Shown: piece by piece, positions 53,852 through 62,630 of the stretch
Position numbering within the stretch: position 1 is the first letter of the stretch
Layout of the letters: each line of letters opens with the position of its first letter
Origin: GCA-002708315 sp964460905
Lineage (GTDB): Bacteria; Bacteroidota; Bacteroidia; Bacteroidales; F082
DNA: 64,000 nt
Direction: 5' to 3'
Assembly (NCBI GenBank): GCA_964460905.1
Contig: CAYWRM010000018.1
Coordinates: forward strand, 1 to 64,000
Notes under the pieces: generated by a model
Told to the model about the DNA's origin: nothing
Seen by the model: the letters and a program-made list of their open reading frames with translations, nothing else
The model's database searches: none
Position numbers and translations under genes: made by a program

Positions 53852-56797
53852 TTATTTCACGAATATTCGCTTTACTTTCCCATACTCATATGACCCTAAC
53901 CTGATAATGTAAGCACCGGGTTTTGCATATGACATATCAAGATTATAAACATATCTTCCATTGATATTTTCTACTCTGTTTTCAACTAATTTCTGCCCAA
54001 GTACATTATGAAGGTTAATAATAAGGGTTTCTGTTACTTCAGTAGATTCCAAGGAAATTTCAAATTTATTATTTCCTAAAGTTTTGATAACCATATCGGT
54101 ACTAGCTAATGGGATTTCGTTAACACCAATATTTACAGTAATATCAACCATATAATCCTCGGTTTCACCGTATTCAGTCCTCTGACATGCGTCAGCAGGT
54201 ACTGGTGCACGCCAGTTGGATTTAGCTCTTAATAAATGTTGACCTAAATTTTCGCTATACGGAATAACAATTGGTACAGTCTTTGAGAAAACACCACTTC
54301 CTGAACCAAGAGCTATTATATTGTTGTTAATTATAACTTCATCTTCTTCAAAAACAAAGTTGTCATTAAAATCTATCCAAACTTTAAAAAATTGATCGCC
54401 ATAGTGTGTAACAACAGTTAATTCATTTACGGTATTGTTTACAAGTTCAGTTGATAGATTAGTGTAATCACCATACCCATTTGGTGAGCATTCGGTTACG
54501 TTATTAATTGTTCCCAATTCAAACAAGTAAAAACCATCACCTCTTGAACAATCAGATTCAGGCTGACACATGCTAACTGTAATTTCTGTTGTTGTAGTGT
54601 CATTGAAAAGATCTGTATCACCTGGGAGTGATGTGTAAGAAGATAGTAAGTATGTTCCGAATTCTAAAAAATCGCCGGTTTGAGTAAATGTATAGCTAAT
54701 AGGAGTACCTAATGTAAGAGGACCTGGAACCTGTTCGGTAACAATTAGTTCATCGAGGTTGTAAGTTACATCAAAGTTACTTTGTTCGTTTGCACCAAAA
54801 TTCTCAATTGTTACAATTATTTCTTCTTCGCGTGATAAGTTGCCTCCTGAAACAGGAGATGTAATTGCAACAACTCCAATATCATTACCAGAAATATAAG
54901 TTACATCTTTTCTAATGGTGTCGTTTGACATATCTTCATCCCCAACGAGGGCTGTATAAGCTGTAATTTGATATGTTTGGCCTAAAGTACCTAGGTTGGC
55001 TGTTGCTACAAAGGTATATTGTACTGATTCTCCTGAAGCAATTGGTCCTGCCATGATTTCATTAACAGGATCACTCTGATCAACTTGAAAGCTAACGGGA
55101 ATATCAGTCTGCTCATCTTCACCATAGTTAAAAACTGTAATTGTTACAGTCTCTGTATCTGATAATTCTCCATCCATAGGTTCGTCAATATTTGCAACAC
55201 CTACATCATTAATAAAATTAGAAGCTATTTGAAAAACACCAACTACATCAGTTCTTTGATTGTTAACAAAGTATTCGGCAATATGCCAAAAAGTTTTATC
55301 ATTTACAGGATCAACGGATAATTGAACATAATCAGCAAGTCTGTTTGAATTATTATTGGATGTGCTTTGAGCAATAAGCGTTTCATCTATAGTCATGGTT
55401 CCCAATGGGTCAGCAGCATATCTGCCAGTATAGTTGATTGCTATTTTTTCATTTTGGTTACATGTTGTATAACCCATACCAATATTACCTTGACCATCCA
55501 TTACCATTGAACCTGAAAAGGCATGTTTGTCATTGTAAGGAGAAATATAGGTTCCTTCCTGATATATTTCCCAAGGATCTCCATCATTATCCTGACGTAG
55601 TTCGAACCAGCGAATACCTGCAAGTTCAGCCCCTGTTCCATCTGTATCAACAACAAAATTAAATATTGCAGAATTATAGTCGGTAAACTTTCTAAATTGA
55701 GCTTGATTCATTATTGTGGCTTGAAGAACATCCTGGTTGGGTCCACTAGGTTGGGGAACATTAGAAAAAGACCCACCATCAAATACAGAAATAAATGGTG
55801 TTGTAATTATTTCCTGTGCACCTGATATAGTGGAATTAGCAATATCATCCCAGTCCACATTTACTGTCCATATTTTTAAATGATCAGTTGAAACACCACT
55901 CCAGGCATCATCTTGCATATAAACAACTGATGCATTTCCTGCAGAAGGCAAGTCATCATTTGTTACATTGAAAAACTGTGGGCTATAAAACCCTGAGGTT
56001 CTGATTCCTGTTAAGGGAAATCCTACAAATTGTGTCGAACCACCAACTAACATAGAATCACGCTCAACTGCGAACACTCTGTTTGATGCACCAATATTTG
56101 CAGTAACATAATAACCATCCGACCATACCGAGAATTTTGTATAATCAGGAAATGAGCCTGTACCAAAACCTGTTGTGTAAATATACCATCCATCGTTAAC
56201 AGGATCGGAACCCTGACAAATAGCCATGTTAAATCCATTCGGGTTACTATCAAATTCAGTAATAACAAAACGATCAGCTTCAGCATCATAAAAAACGATT
56301 GGGTCGCCTATGGTATTTCCTGGAAATAAAGTTCCTAGTGAAGCAGCAGGAGCTAAAGGATTGCCTTCTTTGTCAAAAATTCGAAACCCGGTATTCCATC
56401 CACCAATAAAATGGTTTGGGCCAACTGCACCAGTTGGATCAGATGGCGTGTAAACAGATATATTGGCATCAAAAACTAATGATGGATCCTTACCCAAATG
56501 GCTTACTGCAGACTTTTGGTTATTTACTAAAGCATCGTTACCAATTGGTAACCCTTTACCTGGCACATTTATATTTGCTCCTCTTCGTTTTGGTGCACCT
56601 GCTTTTGGTTCTTCATCAGGATCAATTCCAATAAAAGTACCATCTTTAATTTGTTGTGCTATACTTGGAACGAGAATAGGTTTAGTTAGTTTTCCGTAAC
56701 TACTGGCTTTCTCGGTAGTAACATTTTGAGAATACAAGTTTGGTGTATAAGATAGTAAGTTGAAGAAAACGAGTAATAATAAAGTTTTTTTAATCAT
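53852..56797 (-). CDS. Large T9SS protein with CARDB-like and GEVED domains
   Basis: This 981-aa exported protein has a signal peptide (~1-23). Residues ~85-525 form a region typical of T9SS clients (DPTGAVGPNHFIGGWNTGFR, FYDAEADRFVITEFD), probably a beta-propeller-like fold. Two CARDB-like Ig modules follow (~530-635, ~640-745) with repeated phrases VTITVFNYGEDEQ and VTIENFGANEQ. A GEVED domain (~750-890) has the diagnostic FKVWIDFNDNFVFEEDE and TEYGETEDYMVDI. The C-terminal T9SS domain (~900-981) ends GAYIIRLGSYEYGKVKRIFV. No catalytic motif is recognised. It is a single gene, convergent with the FG-GAP gene. Confidence 0.85.
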   Translation of the reverse strand: MIKKTLLLLVFFNLLSYTPNLYSQNVTTEKASSYGKLTKPILVPSIAQQIKDGTFIGIDPDEEPKAGAPKRRGANINVPGKGLPIGNDALVNNQKSAVSHLGKDPSLVFDANISVYTPSDPTGAVGPNHFIGGWNTGFRIFDKEGNPLAPAASLGTLFPGNTIGDPIVFYDAEADRFVITEFDSNPNGFNMAICQGSDPVNDGWYIYTTGFGTGSFPDYTKFSVWSDGYYVTANIGASNRVFAVERDSMLVGGSTQFVGFPLTGIRTSGFYSPQFFNVTNDDLPSAGNASVVYMQDDAWSGVSTDHLKIWTVNVDWDDIANSTISGAQEIITTPFISVFDGGSFSNVPQPSGPNQDVLQATIMNQAQFRKFTDYNSAIFNFVVDTDGTGAELAGIRWFELRQDNDGDPWEIYQEGTYISPYNDKHAFSGSMVMDGQGNIGMGYTTCNQNEKIAINYTGRYAADPLGTMTIDETLIAQSTSNNNSNRLADYVQLSVDPVNDKTFWHIAEYFVNNQRTDVVGVFQIASNFINDVGVANIDEPMDGELSDTETVTITVFNYGEDEQTDIPVSFQVDQSDPVNEIMAGPIASGESVQYTFVATANLGTLGQTYQITAYTALVGDEDMSNDTIRKDVTYISGNDIGVVAITSPVSGGNLSREEEIIVTIENFGANEQSNFDVTYNLDELIVTEQVPGPLTLGTPISYTFTQTGDFLEFGTYLLSSYTSLPGDTDLFNDTTTTEITVSMCQPESDCSRGDGFYLFELGTINNVTECSPNGYGDYTNLSTELVNNTVNELTVVTHYGDQFFKVWIDFNDNFVFEEDEVIINNNIIALGSGSGVFSKTVPIVIPYSENLGQHLLRAKSNWRAPVPADACQRTEYGETEDYMVDITVNIGVNEIPLASTDMVIKTLGNNKFEISLESTEVTETLIINLHNVLGQKLVENRVENINGRYVYNLDMSYAKPGAYIIRLGSYEYGKVKRIFVK

Positions 56798-57051
56798 TAT
56801 AAAAAAATATTTGTTGATTGTTAGACTAATAATACAAAAAGGTGCGCAAAGTAGCTTATTAATTGATTTCCAATCTATAATTGTTAAAGATTAACCAATA
56901 TTTAACAAAATTAATATTTTTTTGTAAATATATTTGTTAGTAGCAATTAATTAATCGAAGACAATCTTAGCATTTAATAAATAGAATATTCATTAAGTGC
57001 CAGCGAATAGTAAAATGAGTTGCAACTGTGAAATTATAAACAACAAATTAG

Positions 57052-57059
57052 TATTTTTG
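57052..57059 (+). promoter_or_regulatory. -7 box of the TlpA-like gene
   Basis: TATTTTTG matches TAnnTTTG, 23 bp before the ATG. No TTG occurs at ideal distance. Confidence 0.4.
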
Positions 57060-57082
57060 CCCCCCTTAAAAAATGACTTATT

Positions 57083-57616
57083 ATGAATAGAGTATCCTTA
57101 CTATTATACGTTTTTATATTGATTTTTTTAGTTTCATGTAGTGAACAAAATAAGGAACAAGTAGATAGGGGTTATCATATTAAGGTTGGTGATATTGTTG
57201 ACAATATTCATTTTACTTTAACTGATAGTACAAAATTAAGTCTTGATAAGCTAGAGGGGAAGGTTGTAGTACTTCAGTTTACAGCAAGCTGGTGTTCTGT
57301 ATGTAGAAAAGAAATGCCGTTTCTTGAAGAGGAAGTTTGGCAAAAATATAAAGATGATGATTTTGTACTAATTGGTGTTGATTACGATGAACCAATTGAA
57401 AAAGTGCGTGCTTTTGCTGAAAAAATGAAAATTACTTACCCGATGGCTCTTGATCCTGGTGGAGATATATTTCTGAAGTTTTCATACAAAAATAGCGGCG
57501 TTACCCGTAATGTTGTTATTGATAAAGAAAGGAAAATAGCATATCTTACACGCTTATTTGATAGGGAGGAATTTGATAAGATGAAGGAAAAAATTGAGGA
57601 ACTTATGAAGAAGTAG
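57083..57616 (+). CDS. TlpA-family thioredoxin-like lipoprotein
   Basis: This 177-aa protein begins with a lipoprotein signal (FLVSC, Cys ~19) and continues as a thioredoxin fold of the TlpA/AhpC-TSA group (~30-170). The redox motif is WCSVC within FTASWCSVCRKEMPFLEEE (~69-87). A cis-Pro-like position near GVTRNVVIDKERK completes the site. It is expected to be a membrane-anchored periplasmic thiol-disulfide oxidoreductase that reduces disulfides in exported proteins or c-type cytochrome precursors. The partner is not evident: no cytochrome maturation gene lies nearby. It is monocistronic. Confidence 0.85.
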   Translation: MNRVSLLLYVFILIFLVSCSEQNKEQVDRGYHIKVGDIVDNIHFTLTDSTKLSLDKLEGKVVVLQFTASWCSVCRKEMPFLEEEVWQKYKDDDFVLIGVDYDEPIEKVRAFAEKMKITYPMALDPGGDIFLKFSYKNSGVTRNVVIDKERKIAYLTRLFDREEFDKMKEKIEELMKK

Positions 57617-57678
57617 GGTTCGTAATTGTTGTGTTGGGAGGTGATGAATTAATGCAGAGATAATTAGTTGTGAGTGAA

Positions 57679-58518
57679 TTATTCAGGATCAAATTTCTTT
57701 AAGAATAAAGTTTCGTTCGTAATAATAGAATAATGATTGCGGCATTCACCATCATTAAAGAAATCAACCGATGCATTATAAATAAATCCGGGTAGTTCAA
57801 TTTCAGCTGTACCACCTTTAATCCATGGACATGAGTAATAAACTAATAAGTTGTTTGTGTCTTGAGTTGAGCTGGTAAATGAATTATTGTTTCGGGCTAT
57901 TCCAGTCATGTTTCCTGAAATCCTAAAATAGTCATCGTTTGTATGGTAAGGTGTTGAAGGATTTTTAACTCTTAAGTAATTTTGTTCAACCTGATAACTA
58001 ATATTGCCGGTTGAATCATGATATTTTATAAGAATGTCTGTTGCCTCAACTTTAAATAAATAATTATTGTTTGTTGTAGTACCCATATTTTCAATTGAGA
58101 AATTTCCAACGCTAATTGCACTACTATCATAAAAGAAGTTGCTAAAATTAATGTTTATAATAGCTAACGAATCAAAAAAGCTTGATTCAGTGCTTGCTTC
58201 ATACTTGCCCTTTCTTAAGTGGCCATAACTATCATATTTTGCCCAAGAGTATAGTATAGTGATTATTGCAGGGTCAGCTGAGTAGTTAACATCTGCTCCG
58301 TCAATTTCTGCAATTCCATCTGTAATTAAAGTAGAATCTGTAATTGATTTAAAGTATGTATTAAGCAACAAGTTAGTCATTTGTTGTGTGTCAACATAAT
58401 CCGAAACAGTTTCAATAGCCATATTGTAATCAAATGATGTATTTTCTTTATGACATGATGCAATAAAGAGAGAAATTGATAGTATGAATAATAAACTACC
58501 TTTTAGTTTGTGCTTCAT
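57679..58518 (-). CDS. Hypothetical lipoprotein
   Basis: This 279-aa protein is of unknown function. Signal peptide LLFILSISLFIASC predicts lipidation at Cys ~22. The mature part is rich in Asn/Ser/Thr and alternating hydrophobics, suggesting a beta-rich fold. No family motif was recognised. The stop codon is followed by other coding DNA on the opposite strand (TlpA-like gene, convergent). It starts 2 bp after the folA stop codon on the same strand and may be cotranscribed with it. Confidence 0.7.
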   Translation of the reverse strand: MKHKLKGSLLFILSISLFIASCHKENTSFDYNMAIETVSDYVDTQQMTNLLLNTYFKSITDSTLITDGIAEIDGADVNYSADPAIITILYSWAKYDSYGHLRKGKYEASTESSFFDSLAIININFSNFFYDSSAISVGNFSIENMGTTTNNNYLFKVEATDILIKYHDSTGNISYQVEQNYLRVKNPSTPYHTNDDYFRISGNMTGIARNNNSFTSSTQDTNNLLVYYSCPWIKGGTAEIELPGFIYNASVDFFNDGECRNHYSIITNETLFLKKFDPE

Positions 58519-58520
58519 AA

Positions 58521-59015
58521 TTATATTCTACTGTAAATTTCAAATGTGTAAAAAAAGTTGTTTTGAGGATCATCAGTGATATTTTCCTGAGATATTAATT
58601 CCCATTCATTTAACGAAATATCAGGAAAAAAAGTATCAGCTTCAAAGTCTTTATGAACACGTGTAATGTATAGTTTGTTTGCAAGAGGCATAAACTGTTT
58701 ATAGATTGACCCACCACCAATTATAAAATTCTCATTTGATGTATCCATCTTATTTACAGCATCTTCAATGGAGTATGCCATTAAGCAATTGTCAATTACT
58801 TCATTTGCTATATCTGTAATAATCAAACTTGTACGATTTGGTAAAGGCCTGACAGGAAGCGAATAATAAGTTCGTTTTCCCATAACAATGTAGTGGCCTT
58901 TTGTTATTTCCTTAAATCTAAGTAAATCTTTCGAAATATGCCACAGTAGGTCATTGTCTTTTCCAATTGCATTGTTGGATGCTATGGCAACTATTATTGA
59001 TATGTCTTTATTCAT
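58521..59015 (-). CDS. folA: Dihydrofolate reductase
   Basis: This 164-aa enzyme is the standard length for bacterial DHFR, which reduces dihydrofolate to tetrahydrofolate with NADPH. Motifs: IVAIASNNAIGKDNDLLWHI (~7-26) including the substrate-binding acidic residue region, FKEITKGHYIVMGKRTYYSL with the NADPH-binding GKRT, PLPNRTSLIIT, and IGGGSIYKQFMP (~98-109) for cofactor binding. C-terminal TRVHKDFEADTFFPDI also fits. It lies downstream of thyA on the same strand; thyA regenerates dihydrofolate, so the pair forms the thymidylate cycle. A palindromic repeat separates them. Confidence 0.95.
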   Translation of the reverse strand: MNKDISIIVAIASNNAIGKDNDLLWHISKDLLRFKEITKGHYIVMGKRTYYSLPVRPLPNRTSLIITDIANEVIDNCLMAYSIEDAVNKMDTSNENFIIGGGSIYKQFMPLANKLYITRVHKDFEADTFFPDISLNEWELISQENITDDPQNNFFYTFEIYSRI

Positions 59016-59039
59016 TTTTATTATACGTTTTCTTTTTTT

Positions 59040-59119
59040 GTCATTCTGAGCATAGCGAAGAATCTCTTATTTAATACAATAATATTATTTTAGATTCTTC
59101 GCTATGCTCAAAATAACAG
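59040..59119. repeat. Palindromic repeat between thyA and folA
   Basis: Arms TCATTCTGAGCATAGCGAAG / CTTCGCTATGCTCAAAATAACA enclose an AT-rich loop. It is a clean single member of the TGTCATTCTGA family and may form a hairpin in a thyA-folA transcript. Confidence 0.75.
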
Positions 59120-59144
59120 AACATTATAAATTATTGTCAACTCA

Positions 59145-59969
59145 TCAGACGCTTATCTCGCCTTTAATTCCCGGATGTGGATCATAATCAACAATTTCAA
59201 AATCCTCAAACTTAAAATCAAAAATATTCTTTACCAATGGATTAATTTCCATAATTGGTAGTTTTTTTGGTTTACGACTAAGTTGTAGGTTAACTTGATC
59301 CATGTGATTCAGATAAATATGTGCATCACCAAAGGTGTGTACAAATTCGCCTGGTTTAAGGTTTGTAATTTGGGCTACCATTAAATTTAATAATGCATAT
59401 GATGCTATGTTAAAGGGTACTCCCAAAAATATATCTGCACTTCGCTGATATAACTGGCATGATAATTTGCCATCAGCAACATAAAACTGAAACCACGCAT
59501 GGCAGGGTGGGAGTGCAGCTTTTCCTTTGGCTACATTGTCTGAAAACGAAATGCTGGTGTCGGGCAATACACTCGGGTTCCATGCTGCTACAATATGACG
59601 GCGGCTATCAGGATTAGTTTTTATTTGCTCAATAACTTCTTGAATTTGATCAATACCATCATTGTTCCAGTTTCTCCATTGAGCTCCATATACAGGTCCA
59701 AGGTCACCGTTCTCATCTGCCCAGTCGTTCCAAATCCTAACTCCATTTTCTTTAAGATAGTTAATATTTGTATCGCCGGTTAAGAACCATAATAATTCAT
59801 ATATTATTGATTTTAGATGGAGTTTTTTAGTTGTAACCATTGGAAATCCATCCTCTAGGTTAAACCTTAATTGAGCTCCAAAAATACTCTTGGTTCCTGT
59901 GCCTGTTCTGTCGGTTTTTTCAACTCCTTTATCAAGTACTAAATCAAGAAGATCGAGATATTGTTTCAT
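59145..59969 (-). CDS. thyA: Thymidylate synthase
   Basis: This 274-aa enzyme converts dUMP to dTMP with methylene-tetrahydrofolate. The start is placed at MKQYLDLLDLVLDKG, which matches the family N-terminus; an in-frame ATG 39 bp upstream is less likely. Motifs: RTGTGTKSIFG (~21-31) for phosphate binding, ELLWFLTGDTNINYLKENG (~57-75), the catalytic Cys in ALPPCHAWFQFYV (~155), RSADIFLGVPFNIASYALL (~176-194) and the C-terminal YDPHPGIKGEISV. It is slightly longer than the 264-aa E. coli enzyme because of a loop near ~90-110. Confidence 0.95.
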   Translation of the reverse strand: MKQYLDLLDLVLDKGVEKTDRTGTGTKSIFGAQLRFNLEDGFPMVTTKKLHLKSIIYELLWFLTGDTNINYLKENGVRIWNDWADENGDLGPVYGAQWRNWNNDGIDQIQEVIEQIKTNPDSRRHIVAAWNPSVLPDTSISFSDNVAKGKAALPPCHAWFQFYVADGKLSCQLYQRSADIFLGVPFNIASYALLNLMVAQITNLKPGEFVHTFGDAHIYLNHMDQVNLQLSRKPKKLPIMEINPLVKNIFDFKFEDFEIVDYDPHPGIKGEISV

Positions 59970-60206
59970 TTTATAGTATTTTTTTTGATCTAATATTATT
60001 AGAGTCAAGAAACGGAATTATGTATATAGATTTCGGGTTCAAAGTTATTAACATAATCTAATCTAAAAACAGAAAAACTGATCAAATAAAACTGCAATTG
60101 ATATTATGTTCATTATCAATTATTTACAATCTAAATTTTGTAGAACACATAAAATATACTACTAAATAAATGTATAATTTGAATTAGTAAAACAAGTTGG
60201 CTGTAT

Positions 60207-60236
60207 TTGAAATAGAAGTATAAAAGTTTACATTTG
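60207..60236 (+). promoter_or_regulatory. Promoter of the nucleoside transporter gene
   Basis: TTG (60207-60209), 19 bases, TACATTTG (60229-60236) fits the Bacteroidota consensus. The start codon follows ~41 bp later. Confidence 0.6.
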
Positions 60237-60277
60237 CCAATTCGATTTTTTCAAAAAACTGTTTAAACAAACATAAG

Positions 60278-61531
60278 ATGGGTATAAAGTTTCGGATTAC
60301 AGTAATGAACTTTTTACAGTTCTTTATTTGGGGTGCATGGCTCATTACTATTGGAGGATATTGGTTTCAGAATAGAGAATGGAGTGGGACAGATTTCGGT
60401 ATAATTTTCTCTACCATGGGTATTGCCTCTTTATTTATGCCAGCCATAGCCGGTATAATTGCCGATAGGTGGGTAAATGCTGAAAAACTATTGGGCATAT
60501 TTCACATAATAGGTGCTATTGTACTTTTTATGTTACCCGAAGTAAATAATCCCACAGCCTTCTTTTGGGTGATGTTGCTAAATATGATTTTTTATATGCC
60601 AACTATTTCCCTCTCAATAACTGTAGCTTATTCGGCTTTGAATGGTGCTGGATTAGAGGTAATTAAGCACTATCCACCCATCAGAGTATTTGGCACTATT
60701 GGGTTTATTGTTGCTATGTGGACAGTAAGTTTGCTAAAAATTGAGACATCATCAATGCAATTTTACGTGGCTTCTGCTGCTTCGCTGGCGCTCGGTTTTT
60801 TCTCATTTACACTTCCTAAATGTGCCGTAAATAAGGGGGCTAAAAGCAAATCATTTGTAGAGTCATTAGGACTTAAAGCATTTACTTTATTCAAGAATCG
60901 TAAGATGGCATTGTTCTTTATTTTTTCTATGTTATTGGGCGCTTCGTTGCAATTAACAAATGCTTATGGAGATACTTTTTTACACGATTTTGCAAGAGTA
61001 CCCGAATATACAGATTTACTAACAATTGAATATCCGGCTATTATTATGTCGATTTCTCAAATGTCGGAGACTTTATTTATTCTGGCAATTCCTTTTTTCT
61101 TGTTACGTTTTGGAATTAAGAAAGTAATGTTAATCAGCATGTTTGCATGGGTATTACGGTTTGCTTTTTTTGGTTTTGGAAATCCTGCTGAAGCTCTTTG
61201 GATGATTATTCTATCGAATATTATATATGGTATGGCATTCGATTTCTTTAATATTTCAGGTTCTTTATTTGTAGAAACTCAAACTGATTCAAGTATTCGT
61301 GCAAGTGCTCAAGGAGTTTTTATGATGATGACTAACGGCTTTGGTGCCATATTGGGGAGTTGGAGTAGTGGACTAATGATTGATAATTTCTTTAAAGATG
61401 CCAATGGTCATTATGAATGGCAGGGTATTTGGCTCACATTTGCTGCATATTCCTTAGTAGTTGCCATATTGTTCGCCATTTTATTTAGGCACAAGCACAA
61501 TTCCAGCGAAGTAGTAGAAGTGAAACTTTAG
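60278..61531 (+). CDS. NupG-family nucleoside:proton symporter
   Basis: This 417-aa inner-membrane protein has twelve predicted TM segments and belongs to the NHS branch of the major facilitator superfamily (NupG/XapB). Recognisable features are MNFLQFFIWGAWLITIGGYW at the start (~10-29), ADRWVNAEKLLG after TM2, RVFGTIGFIVAMW (~145), the central cytoplasmic loop ~185-205, and QGVFMMMTNGFGAILGSW (~350). Length equals the E. coli NupG of 418 aa. It likely imports nucleosides; its position near thyA and folA is suggestive of pyrimidine salvage but the strands differ. Confidence 0.85.
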   Translation: MGIKFRITVMNFLQFFIWGAWLITIGGYWFQNREWSGTDFGIIFSTMGIASLFMPAIAGIIADRWVNAEKLLGIFHIIGAIVLFMLPEVNNPTAFFWVMLLNMIFYMPTISLSITVAYSALNGAGLEVIKHYPPIRVFGTIGFIVAMWTVSLLKIETSSMQFYVASAASLALGFFSFTLPKCAVNKGAKSKSFVESLGLKAFTLFKNRKMALFFIFSMLLGASLQLTNAYGDTFLHDFARVPEYTDLLTIEYPAIIMSISQMSETLFILAIPFFLLRFGIKKVMLISMFAWVLRFAFFGFGNPAEALWMIILSNIIYGMAFDFFNISGSLFVETQTDSSIRASAQGVFMMMTNGFGAILGSWSSGLMIDNFFKDANGHYEWQGIWLTFAAYSLVVAILFAILFRHKHNSSEVVEVKL

Positions 61532-61570
61532 AATAAGCCATGAGAACTTGTTGTAATTTTGATCCGCATT

Positions 61571-61702
61571 AGGAAGGTGAGAAACCTCCTAAGAACACGC
61601 ATGTCATTTCGGAAATGGAGCTGAGCGGAATGACGATAAATCTCCTAAGCAAAAATCAATATTCTCAGGGGATCTCTCCTCCTGCGTCATTCGAGATGAC
61701 AA
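61571..61702. repeat. Palindromic repeat between convergent genes
   Basis: Contains TGTCATTTCGGAAATGGAGCTGAGCGGAATGACG and an end CGTCATTCGAGATGACA, with TCTCCTAAG and CAGGGGATCTCTCC inside. It is a rearranged member of the TGTCATTTCGA family. It sits between convergently transcribed genes, where it could terminate both. Confidence 0.6.
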
Positions 61703-61734
61703 TAAAACCTATGTAACAAAAGGGATTTTAGTAT

Positions 61735-62328
61735 TTATGTAATCTTACGTTTTTTAATTTCATCCCTTATTTTGGATGCATCTTCATAATTCTCGTTTTC
61801 AATAGCAGTTTTAATCATATCCTCCAATTCTTCAATTAAATATTTACTGTAATCAGAAGACTCTTTAAAGGGTTTTGGTGTTACTTGACTTGACTCAGGA
61901 TCATCGCCAATAGGTTCATCTTCAAGCATGATACCGGCTTCATCAATAATACTTTGATAAACAAATATGGGGCACTTAAACCTCAATGCTATAGCAACTG
62001 CATCAGAGGTTCTACTGTCAATCTCAGAAATTACACCCTTATATTCACACATTAAGCTTGAATAGAATATTCCTTCTTCAAATTTATTAATAATAATTTC
62101 ATTAATATTAATATCAAAATGAGTAGCAAAATTTTTAAACAAATCATGTGTTAATGGTCGGGATGGATTCATCTTCTCAAGTTCAATGGCAATTGCCTGA
62201 GCTTCATTGCTTCCAATAATAATTGGTAACCTTTTTTTTTGCCCTGGAATACCGAGTATTAGTGCATATGCACCACTCTGCGATTGGCTATACGACATTC
62301 CAACAATTTCAAGTTTTACCTTCTTCAT
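61735..62328 (-). CDS. Bifunctional nuclease family protein (DUF151) with UVR motif
   Basis: This 197-aa cytoplasmic protein has a DUF151/bifunctional-nuclease domain at ~1-135 (ALILGIPGQKKRLPIIIGSN, AIAIELEKMNPSRPLTHDLF and SRTSDAVAIALRFKCPIFV are family signatures). A C-terminal UvrB/UvrC-type motif follows (~160-195, LEDMIKTAIENENYEDASKI). This two-domain form is usual in Bacteroidota. The DUF151 domain was linked to DNase/RNase activity in plants, but the bacterial role is uncertain. It is transcribed divergently from the pyrophosphatase gene. Confidence 0.85.
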   Translation of the reverse strand: MKKVKLEIVGMSYSQSQSGAYALILGIPGQKKRLPIIIGSNEAQAIAIELEKMNPSRPLTHDLFKNFATHFDININEIIINKFEEGIFYSSLMCEYKGVISEIDSRTSDAVAIALRFKCPIFVYQSIIDEAGIMLEDEPIGDDPESSQVTPKPFKESSDYSKYLIEELEDMIKTAIENENYEDASKIRDEIKKRKIT

Positions 62329-62630
62329 TTTGCTTTTAAATAATTTATAAAATTAAAAAACTTTTAATGTTTAGCAGATGAATTAATTAATAGTTTTTTT
62401 GCTACTTACTAACAAATCGTTGATATGCGTGTACTTGACTGAAATAAAGATATATACAGAAATAATTACTTTTATTATAATTTCACATTTTTACTAAATA
62501 GTATTTGTTAATCAAATAATCATAACAATTACAATTATTATAGCAACAATTAAATCATTATTTATATTTTAGCCGACTTTAATGCAAACGATTGAAATTT
62601 TTGTAGTTTAAATCAATAAATAAAGTAGTT
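62329..62630. other. Divergent intergenic region
   Basis: AT-rich, 302 bp, with no gene. It must contain the promoters of both flanking genes. A TATATTTT at 62563-62570 is a weak candidate -7 box for the rightward gene. Confidence 0.35.
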